Source: Mactra quadrangularis (Eukaryota; Mollusca; Bivalvia; Venerida; Mactridae). Taken from it: a DNA stretch of 64,000 bases. The translations under genes were made by a program, and so were the position numbers. Positions 55,621 through 64,000 of the stretch are shown in pieces. The stretch's first letter is position 1, and every line of letters starts with the position of its first letter. Under the pieces are notes generated by a model. The model was not told the origin of the DNA and did no database searches. It saw only the letters and a list, made by a program, of their open reading frames with translations. The stretch covers positions 3,457,258 through 3,521,257 of the forward strand of contig CM046307.1 in NCBI GenBank assembly GCA_025267735.1, given 5' to 3'.

Positions 55621-55789
55621 ACAAGAACGAAGCCAACTAAAAAATGTAATAATGTTGGTGATGGCATTTCAATAATAAAACAACAAAACATATTTTTTCA
55701 ATTTACAAACATCTCGAGGACAAAAGTCCGAGACGACTTGTTTAAAAAGCAGATCAAATAATTACATATAGATATACATATAATTCTTT

Positions 55790-56266
55790 GTATTGATTCC
55801 TTTATATCATCACCATCATCATCATCCAGTTTAGTTTTATACAGGCCGTTGATTAATCCTTTAGCAAGTGTGAGGTCTGTTAGACTAGTCTGAAGTGAAG
55901 TCTTCCTCTCCATGATTGGCGGTCTTGAGGGTTGGTGCCAACCATTTTTTTGTACCAGCCGATCACGCTTTTAAACCATATAGGTTTTCCCAGGTTAGCT
56001 TTGGTCTGCCATGGCCCCGATATGCTGGGACGTTAATTTAAATCTCAGACTTGGGAGGTTCAGCTTGTGCTACGTTCTACGTGGCTAAATCATCTCAGCC
56101 TTTTGTTTGGAGAACGTCGGCAATACCTCTGATATTAAGTTTAGACAGGAGATCCTCCAAGGGAACATCATCCTCTGATCTCACAGCAGGTCCATCTTAT
56201 CTTGGCTTGGCCATGATAAGATGGACCTGCTGTGTCAAACTAAAGGATCAGGTTCCCAGTATATAG
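55790..56266 (-). pseudogene. LINE polymerase C-terminal relic (RTE-like ending)
   Basis: Read on the minus strand and across frames. One frame gives VPLEDLLSKLNIRGIADVL then QTKRLRWFSHVERS; another gives YRGHGRPKLTWENL; a third gives WYKKMVGTNPQDRQSWRGRL. These are the 'LRWFGHVER', 'GRPKxTW' and 'DRxxWR' signatures of the end of many invertebrate LINE polymerases. At least two frameshifts and stops make it dead. It finishes in a GATGATGATGATGGTGATGA microsatellite near 55800, as several LINE clades do. At 56179-56232 a 20-bp perfect inverted repeat (CACAGCAGGTCCATCTTATC) could fold into a hairpin. Confidence 0.7.
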
Positions 56267-56282
56267 TTTATTATTAACCATG

Positions 56283-56567
56283 CATGGGGCGGATCCAGGA
56301 TTTTTTTCTAAGGGGTCCGAACTTTTTCTAGGGGGGGGGGGGGGTCCAAACTTTCGAACCACAACCGCATTATACACATTTTGCAGACTAATGCAACATA
56401 TTGATAATAAAAACTACAAAACCAATAAATCTATCTTAAGCACCGAGTAAAATTCCTTCATGCTACTTAAGAATGACTTACTATCAATGAATACACCAAT
56501 TGAAAGTTACATTTTGGAAATTCTAGGGGGTCCGGACCCCCCTGACCCTCCGCTAGATCCGCTTATG
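56283..56567. mobile_element. hAT-like MITE, GGGGCGGATCC family, copy 2
   Basis: The ends CATGGGGCGGATCCAGGAT and GCTAGATCCGCTTATG match copy 1 (19677-19972). The left end has a run of 14 G at about 56330-56343. The interior (TTATACACATTTTGCAGA, TATTGATAATAAA) is clearly shared. Confidence 0.72.
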
Positions 56568-57062
56568 TAACTAGCTTGCTATGTTTGATGAATACTTCTG
56601 TTCATAGCACTCTGAAACAAAACAAACAAAAATTATTAGGATATCATTTATGTGATATTTTGACCGATTAACCTACCAAAAGCACAGGTAAGATGTCTAA
56701 CTTAAGTTAGCCTGCTCGAGCCCAATCCATACTATTGGTATGTCTATGGTATTCATGGATGGGATTTCAGCGAACCCGTGCTTATAAAATGAATACTGTG
56801 CATCTTATGAAAATCAAAATGTTAAAAATTGGGTTATTAAGTTTTGGTAGCCAGAACTAGGTTGGGAGTTGTGCTTGTATATTTGAAAAAAGACACATTG
56901 CTTATACTACATGTTAATTTATTTTTCCAGGCAAAATATTTACTAAACCTTCCACTATCTGACAAAATTTGAAAATTCGCGGTTATAATTGTTCATGGAG
57001 AGAGTAAAATTCATGGATATGCAGTTCTCACGTTGTATCGGTGTAACTAGGCAGATTGTTTA

Positions 57063-57089
57063 TCACGTGATCAAAACAACATGGCGGAC
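57063..57089 (+). promoter_or_regulatory. Candidate promoter or start: E-box plus YY1-like site
   Basis: TCACGTGA (57063-57070) is a palindromic E-box. Eight bases on, AACATGGCGGAC (57078-57089) matches the YY1-type element often found at transcription starts and overlaps an ATG. The frame closes after five codons and no downstream exon was identified, so this is only a suggestion of a plus-strand start. Confidence 0.22.
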
Positions 57090-57924
57090 GTGATTTACTA
57101 ATTGACAAGTACCTGCTAGTTTTGATAAATAGTAAATTGAACAATTTATTTAACTCATCTCTTTAATTTGAATTGTTCGGCCAGGAATTAATTCGTTTTA
57201 ATAGTAGGTAAGATATTTTAAATGAAATAATGATGGTTTACTTTTCAAAACGAGAAAGTTTGTATTATTTTACATGTTATAATTTGACAGTTTTCGTATT
57301 TGGGTCATGATACATAAAAAATGTACACGAACTCAGGTTATATATACAGTTGATTGAACATTCCAAATAATACATTGATTTATGAATTCAAAAGCATTTG
57401 AAGACAATGGTTTGTTACGTTGATTTTCCTACTTATTGTAATGAGTTGTATTTTTTCTATAGACAAACATGAATATATTATTGAAGCAAGTTTTTATATT
57501 AATTTAGGATCATAATATTTACTGGGTTTTTATTGTTGTCAACTGTTTATGACAGTCAAGTAGTTTGTGTCAGACTATGTGTCGATTGGCTATTATTTAT
57601 GACATATTTTATAAAGTATGTCATTTTGACCTGCCGCAGTAATCAATAATGAAAATCGAGTTTTGAAAATCTTTATTAAGTTGTCATTTTGTTCATTACT
57701 AAGGAAAAAACCAATCATTTGACTGAAATAAGACTATCACTAATTTACATTAATGAGTGCTTAATGTCGTAAGCAGCATCTTCAAATGAACAAAAATGTT
57801 TAAAAAGAGGCTTATTTATACAAATTTGGAAGCCAGAACTAAGGTATAGTTTTATATTAATTGGTTCTTAAATTGTAGCTGAGCATTGTCACTGATCTTT
57901 ATCTGTGATCTGTGACTGTTCCCA

Positions 57925-58070
57925 AGCCAGTGGTCAAGCAGAACGATGCATGCTAATTGGATAGATCAAGACATTCGAGGTTCGACTCCAACATTTCGGG
58001 GTTTCGCTATTTTCCTTGAGCCAAAAATTTACCTGCAAACATTTTTATGCTTACTTCATTCATGTGTGAA
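57925..58070 (+). mobile_element. tRNA-derived SINE (CTTCCTTGA family)
   Basis: The T-arm-like CATTCGAGGTTCGACTCC is followed by TTTTCCTTGAGCCAAAAATT and TACCTGC, as in the copies at 15958 and 53491. Box A is decayed. Confidence 0.55.
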
Positions 58071-59147
58071 TGCAAGTATTAGGCACAGTAAAACTCTATG
58101 ACATTCTTTGTTGGCTGCAGTTGCATTAAAAATGCTGATTTAATTGTGAATATTGCACAAAATTATTACAGTTGTAAATATTTATTGTCCGTTCTATATC
58201 TTAAGTTATGTTTGCCTGTAAAGGGCTGCACATTAAGAATAACTTACTATTTCAAGGTATTTGGAAGAATATATTCATTGAATTTGAAGCATTTTAAGTG
58301 AAAATGACTCTGAAAGTAGCACAATGACCAATAGAAGAAGCTGTAAAGTCACTTAACATGTGACTTGAGGAAGAAGCTTTATTGTAATTTTTTTAATATC
58401 AATATACGTAGCACAATATACATGACAGGGCTGTGCTCCTTGTTTAAAGCCACTTGTATTATTGAATTTTAATAGTTGTTCAGTAATTTGTATTCTCAAA
58501 TTGTAAAAATTCCTAACCTTCATATATAAATATATACAGGACAACACAGACTGTTATATGTTGAAAGCCCATATGACATATAAAAAATATTAAATCAAAA
58601 GTTATGTATGCTTATTCAAATAGACTTAAAAGAGTCCCCAAAATTTGAAGTCACACAAATATTTTGACCATTTTGCGTATTATATTTGGTACAGATATAT
58701 ATAAGTAAGAATTCAGTATTGCCATTCGATTAATTTTAAAGAGTAGTGTTTGATAAAACAGCCAATATCAATAATCAGTCAATAGTTCAGGTCAATAATT
58801 GCCCTCTATGGGCTGATAAAATAGTATTGAAAATGTTTGTTTCTATTTCAATGTTTGTTGATAAACTTTAAATTTGACCTCATGAATACTCACTAGGTTT
58901 TATAAATGTTTATTTAGCTCTTCAATAATTTTAGGGTTATGAAGCATCTGTGTGCGAGACTTGAAGGTTTTATATTTTTTAAGACTTTATGCACAAGTTT
59001 AATCAATTTGTATTTATACGAAGTAGAATATAATTTATGTAGGCATTGCCTGTACTTATAAAGATGTCATTCTGTAAATTATTTTGATTTAGCTTTATGT
59101 CAAAATGCAATGACCGAGTAATTCTTGAACATAGAGGTACAATAGAG
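58071..59147. other. AT-rich sequence, no feature seen
   Basis: Only short open frames without domains. No exon borders recognised. Confidence 0.35.
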
Positions 59148-59543
59148 TGTAACTTGATAAAAATCCATTGGTTCAAACTAAGATTTGAACTCACAACCTC
59201 TCAAGTCATAAGCAGACATTACCATGTAGCCATAAAAGCTAGCTTTAAGGCAAGGGAGTACAAGTGCCGTATTATACCTCTGCTACATACACCCCCTCCT
59301 TAACAGAATTTGTCTTTGAATTCTTGGAGCTTGATTGTCTGTGAGACTATCTAAGGGTGCAATAACACAATTCCTTGTGGGTTATTCACATTCGGCACAA
59401 AATGTAACTTGATAAAAATCCATGGTCCAAACTGAGATTCGAACCCACAACTTCTCTAGTCGTAAGTGGACCCTCTTCCATGTCGCCATAAAAGCTAGCT
59501 TAAAGGTAATGGAGTACAAGTGGCGTATTATACCTCTGCTACA
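59148..59543 (-). mobile_element. TRIM-like element with tRNA-like LTRs, copy C
   Basis: On the minus strand: 5' LTR 59403-59543 (141 bp), internal 59288-59402 (115 bp, the same length as copy B), 3' LTR 59148-59287 (140 bp). Both LTRs start TGTAGCAGAGGTATAATACG and end AAGTTACA, so the TG...CA ends are intact. Each contains a tRNA-like region (CATGGNANNGTCCACTTACG, then GTTGTGGGTTCGAATCTC in the 5' LTR). After the 5' LTR, TGTGCCGAATGTG is a decayed primer-binding site (compare TGGCGCCCAACG in copy B). TTAAGGAGGGGGTG precedes the 3' LTR. The two LTRs differ at roughly a tenth of positions or more, so the copy is old. Confidence 0.73.
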
Positions 59544-61068
59544 ACAGTATTACTATTAGGATTCTTTCTCTAACTTCTTTATAACCTGTAGGTACCAGAA
59601 TGTGACCAAGGGAGTTTAATTGCTGTCCTATTTGTTATATAAAATCAACAATATGTAGCTTGGTGCAGTTCCAAACTTAATCTTGAATTTAAATGAGTAC
59701 ACATTTTCTATTGAATATTTGATAACTTAAATACAGTAAACAAAGCATCAACCTTTTTCATTTTTAAATGTTAATATCTCTAAGTGTTATTGTGTATTGC
59801 TTGTACTGTTGTAGGCCTGCTGAAGTTTTATTTAAAGTTTTATGTTTATACTTTTCTTTTATCATTAAGAGGATAAACAACCGTTCACTGAGAGTGAACT
59901 TTTATTAGACTAGTTTATTGAAGTCCAAGATATCATTAATCTGTGTTGACAAACAAAGCTTACTAGCACTTTTATAAATACTTAATTTCAGAGTTACTCA
60001 GTGTTTTGCTTATTTATTAAAGTATTGTCTATATTTCTCAACTGTAAAAGCTTGAATAGTTTCACGGTGATTGAATGCATTGTTTTTCTACTGGCGGCCT
60101 AATTGTAATTAAATATAGCTTGGCTAAACATATTATAGGGCATAAGCAGCTTTACTAGATCAATACTTACACTTTTTGAAATTCATGAATGTATCATGAC
60201 GATAATTTTAACAAACGCATTTACCGTGAAATTATTCATCTTTTGACAGTTGAGAAAAAACGAACAATACAGGTCATATGATAGGTCATGTGCATCATCT
60301 ACTTTGAATAACGAACTTGCGCACTCAATATTAATGTATGAGGAGGTTCTCCTACATCATATTTCACTTATTTGAACACACTACTTTGATGTTTGCATGG
60401 AAGAAAATTTTAAATTTTTAAAAGATGTTAGGTTTAAGTTCAGCCACAAAGACCCCCTTTAGATATTGCAAAATCATGCTATTTTTGACCTATGTTAGGT
60501 CTCAAATAAGAAAAAAAAGTTCCTATAATAAAACTGTTCTGATGTTTAGGCCATCAATTCTTACGGTGCTAAATTGTGTAACTTTACTGTATTCATTATC
60601 GCATAATCTTTATAACATTGGAACAATTTTAGGACAATTATTTCATCCTAGAAAATTAGTCATTTATAAAACATTATATAAGTACACATTGTACCATGTA
60701 CTGGGTTATTCAAGACAACTGTTATATATACTGTCATTGTCGTATATCTTTTGATCTTCTCTCCTGACGTATTGTCTTCAAATAATTAGTATTGTAAAAA
60801 ATATTACATTGTGTACGTAAACTTAAAGTATAGATTTAGTTATATCATTCTTTATACGTAAGTGTAGTCCATGTGACTGTGAAAGCAAGTTAAGTAATCA
60901 TTATCTCGTTATTTATATGTATAGGATATTTTAAGTTTAAAGATCTCTGTAGCTTTAGTTTTTGTAAAAGTTTTTACTGGATGTGCTCCATATGTTTGGT
61001 TATGGCTTCAGTTCAGCATACTTTTAGTATATTGAATGTAAAACACTACCAACACATAGCTAAAGCTA
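59544..61068. other. AT-rich intergenic sequence
   Basis: I see no gene. The 109-codon open frame at 60425-60754 has no recognisable domain, and its AT-rich, Leu/Tyr-rich composition looks like chance. Confidence 0.35.
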
Positions 61069-61279
61069 CAGTCCCATAAACATAAAAAAGCCGTGAGTGA
61101 AATCGTGAACAAAATCGTGGCCGAGTATGTATTAAACATGTATATTTTCAAGCTACGGCTCCGTACAAGTGTGTTGTTTTGTACCATGTGCGTACCGTTA
61201 CCTTGATACGCAAGGCTTCCGATGGCCTACAACTGTCTGCACGTACGGGTCTGTAACAAGCCACGATTTTATGGGACTG
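61069..61279. mobile_element. Small inverted-repeat element (CAGTCCCATAAA)
   Basis: 211 bp bounded by CAGTCCCATAAA and TTTATGGGACTG. Inside, AAATCGTGGCC on the left mirrors AAGCCACGATTT on the right. The CAG/CTG ends suggest hAT, but no 8-bp duplication is seen. Confidence 0.5.
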
Positions 61280-62000
61280 AGGCATAATAAATTATGTTTC
61301 TTATTGTTTATTAATTGTTTTCCAAGGTTTCGCCATTCAAGGCTTCTTAAGGTATAAACAACAGTGGGAAAAAAACCACATGATCTATAGTATAGATATG
61401 AAAATATATATATATAATATATAAAAATATATTTTTTTTTTCATTTTTTTTCAGCATACCTTTAAAATTTTTAAAAATCTTTGTTGTTACAAAAGTTATT
61501 AAAAGCCTTTTTTCAGGAAGATTTTGAGTGGTCCTTATTTTTATGGACCTAATATTCTTATGGTGAAAATTTTCTCTGCAAACATTTATCTTAAACATCA
61601 GGATGATAATTTCAATTTTAGGTTATTTTTTATTTTAAGAACAATTGAGTTCAATTATTGACTTACTGGAGATTTAAATAATCAATATATTTTGATAAAA
61701 CTTACAGCATGACTTGCATGTTTTCTTTTACATAATTCCCATGGCACTATACTTGTATTAAATGATATTAAATAATCGATAAGTTTGTGAAGTATTTTAT
61801 ATATTGTATCTATCCATTTTATTGATATATTTAGTATGGGAAAATATCATAAGGTTATTCAATAAGTAGTTAAACTAGACTAAGATATTGGTATACATGT
61901 ACAAGACTGACTCAGCAATTTGTAGTTTGTTCTTGCATTTCCTGTATGTATTATGATTCATTATTAAGTAGGCCAACAGTAACACTATGAAGGCTGTTAG

Positions 62001-62166
62001 AAAAGTATCTGGAAAGGTTTCATCAGAATTATTCTTGACAAAGACTTTGACACACCATCACAAGATCTTTTTTCAATGTTAAACTGGATGAAATTCCCAG
62101 AAAGGGTCAACTTCAAAAAATCCATTATGATGTACAAATCTATAAACAATATTTGCCCTCAATACC
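62001..62166 (+). pseudogene. LINE polymerase fragment
   Basis: An open frame reads IILDKDFDTPSQDLFSMLNW, MKFPERVNFKKSIMMYKSIN, then NICPQYLT. The pattern D..TPS..LF..LNWM.FPERV..QK..MMYK..N...P.YL is a well-known stretch near the end of animal LINE polymerases. It has a stop just upstream and is cut off on the right by the start of the array (62168). It belongs to a different family from the intact LINE. Confidence 0.72.
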
Positions 62167-62167
62167 T

Positions 62168-64000
62168 GACGGCAAAGCCAAGATAAAGGGTACCTCTTCA
62201 GTCTCACATATGGCAATTTTCAGACCCCATCAGAGCGCAGAATCTTTTATAGTAATATAAAGACATATCTATTAGGCACTAATTTCCAAAAGATCTTGGA
62301 TGGAACATGTAAAACAAAAAAGTTAAGTACGGTTGAATAGATGTACCCTAGGGGCCTACGGACTCTACATGGTAATTCATATCACCACACGAAAAATTAG
62401 AAAGATGTATATTTCTTGTAAGTAATTAATTATTTAGTTTGATAATCATGTACTTTAAAATTTGGAAGAAAATTTACGCCCACTCTCTCATTGTCTGCAA
62501 CATTAACCAAGGTAAAAAGTGCAAATACCCCAAAATACACAGGGAATGTAAAGTTTCAATTCACATATAGATGAGAAAAAAGAAACAAAACTGATTTTTT
62601 GTATTTAAAAGTATTTGAAGATGAAGACAACACATTTAGAACAAGTTTGATATGAATAATATGGTTTTGTTGACCCTAAAATGAAAATTATATACATTTG
62701 TAATTGGTAACCAGGGCTACGGACTCTACACGGTAATTCATATCGCCACTAGAAAAAAAATATAAAAATGTATATTACTTATAAATGAATTATAAATAAG
62801 TTTGATATACATGTATTTATCAATTTGAAAGAGAATCTACACTGACTCTCATTGTCTGCAACATTTACCAAGGTCAAAAGTGCAAATACCCAAAAATACG
62901 CAGGAATGTTAAGTTTCAATTTACATTTAAGGTGGGTCGGTACCTTACTCGGAGGGAAAAACGAAACAATTACTTTGTTCACCGATTATGATAAAAGTTG
63001 GCAGGCAGATACCTTCATGCTTCCTATTTGTTTTTCTGGTAACCTTAGCGACGTTGTCGTTTTTTTCACGACGTCATGGACGTCACAATGGTTCGCGCTA
63101 AAAATAGGCATGCAAGTAATGTGATTAAAGCATTTGTTGTAAAAATAGGTAGAAGCGGATTTTGATTGACTTATGTTAAATTGATTTTGAACAGATCAGA
63201 TGCTGAGTGTCACAAGAAATTAATTAAGAACTGGAAAGAAACTACAAAATTGAATTTACAAGAAAAATACATACATAACCCAAAATCACAACGTCAGCGC
63301 AACGTAATATTAACGTCGTTGTTTTGAGGGTTATTTTACTTTGAACGCGATATTGTGAAAAACTGCAGAACGTTCGCTTTCCTTTTTTATTTCATTAAAA
63401 TGACACAAAAAGTGAGTAGTGTTCAAAAATCGCGATATGAATTTGACCACCGTTCTGCTTTAATTTGAAAATAAACGTTATAATTCGGCAATTGGTGAAA
63501 CCTTTTAGACGTGAAAACCCTAAATTTAGTGATTAAATGTACAATCTTTACGACTGACGTGATATTTAGATATTCGGAACAAAATATTTGTAAGCAATAA
63601 CATTTCAGAAACATTTTGGTATAATTATCTTTGTCCTCGGACATTCAATACTTTAAGTATATGGGTTTAATGCACTTGCATGCCTGTTTTTAGCGCGAAC
63701 CATTGTGACGTCCGTGACGTCGTGAAAAAAACGACAACGTCACTAAGGTTACCAGAAAAACAAATAAGAAGCATGAAGGTATCTGCCTGCCAACTTTTAT
63801 CATAATCGGTGAACATAATATTTGTTTCGTTTTTCCCTCCGAGTAAGGTACCGACCCACCTTAAATGAGAAAAAACTGATTTCTTTATATTTCAAAGATG
63901 TAAACAACACATTTAGAACAAGTGTAATATGAATAATCATATGTTTCTTGACCCAATGAAGAAAATCATAAAATGGACATCAGGGGCTACTGACTCTACA
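62168..64000 (+). repeat. Motif-punctuated array, copy 2
   Basis: Near-identical to 3217-3416 plus 8938-9632 with the LINE removed. The motif occurs at 62351-62369, 62714-62730 and 63983-64000 (the last with one mismatch, CTACTGACTC). Spacing is 363 bp and, after subtracting the 930-bp insertion and its TTAA duplication, 335 bp. It shows the empty site of the LINE at 62366-62380. The array runs off the right edge. Confidence 0.82.
62931..63860. mobile_element. TTAA-flanked element with 187-bp terminal inverted repeats
   Basis: A 930-bp insertion between TTAA at 62927-62930 and 63861-63864. The uninterrupted site (ACATTTAAATGAG) is present in array copy 1 near 9479-9491. Inverted repeats of 187 bp (62931-63117, 63674-63860) start GGTGGGTCGGTACCTTACTC and differ at only a few positions. 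They contain GACGTTGTCGT and ACGACGTCATGGACGTCACA, which are themselves palindromic. The central 556 bp has no transposase. piggyBac- or Kolobok-type by target; recently mobile by similarity of the arms. Confidence 0.92.

Noticed and set aside
52520..59543. Plain dimeric tRNA SINEs instead of TRIMs
   Set aside because: A primer-binding site right after the first repeat, a polypurine tract right before the second, TG...CA ends and a constant 111-115-bp interior fit LTR architecture better; not fully excluded.
60425..60754. 109-codon plus-strand frame
   Set aside because: AT-rich chance frame rich in Leu/Tyr; no recognisable domain or neighbouring exons.

Overview
This is eukaryotic, AT-rich nuclear DNA, most likely from a mollusc (a bivalve is my best guess). 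The guess rests on the mix of repeats: HeliMini-type Helitron, tRNA-derived SINEs, many short inverted-repeat elements with TA, TTA or TTAA targets, a full-length non-LTR retrotransposon, and genes split into small exons by kilobase introns. No rRNA, intact tRNA, CRISPR array or prokaryotic operon is visible.

Host genes are sparse and lie on the minus strand. The best supported is a divergent homologue of the PI3-kinase regulatory subunit (p85/p55). Exons at 16551-16687 and 14434-14596 encode a complete SH2 domain of about 100 residues. Exons at 12905-13054 and 492-616 encode a coiled coil matching the start of the inter-SH2 helix. All four have AG/GT borders and compatible phases. The phosphotyrosine-binding Arg of the SH2 'FLVR' motif is replaced by Tyr. 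A short exon at 20486-20504 supplies either the start (Met-Ser) or a bridge to two von Willebrand A-like exons further upstream (24583-24712, 26306-26380).

Region by region: 1-3200 holds intron sequence with exon 492-616, palindromic repeats, a TTAA-flanked element and a SINE. 3217-10499 is an array punctuated by an 18-nt motif (GGGGCTACGGACTCTACA), split by a 5.5-kb LINE with a 10-bp target duplication and two open ORFs. 10500-26400 is exon-bearing sequence packed with DNA-transposon derivatives (Helitron, hAT-like, Tc1/mariner, MULE-like, Harbinger-like) and SINEs. 27667-29507 is an inverted-repeat element full of CGGCCCGACATCGG-type satellites. 32575-36150 holds a 41-bp minisatellite, another TTAA element, a SINE and two weak exon-like pieces. 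37414-48160 is a head-to-tail duplication of a roughly 5-kb unit containing two minisatellites that differ in copy number between the units. 48590-49640 is strongly G-poor on the plus strand. 52520-59543 holds three roughly 390-400-bp elements that look like terminal-repeat retrotransposons in miniature (TRIMs), with a tRNA-like sequence in each LTR. 62001-64000 carries a LINE relic and a second copy of the motif-punctuated array, interrupted by a 930-bp element with 187-bp terminal inverted repeats.

The most unusual items are the TRIM-like family with tRNA-like LTRs, the motif-punctuated array, the LINE whose ORF2 follows ORF1 in the same frame after one stop codon with no AUG of its own, and the SH2 domain lacking its key Arg. 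All positions and motifs were read by eye; no database search or folding was run.
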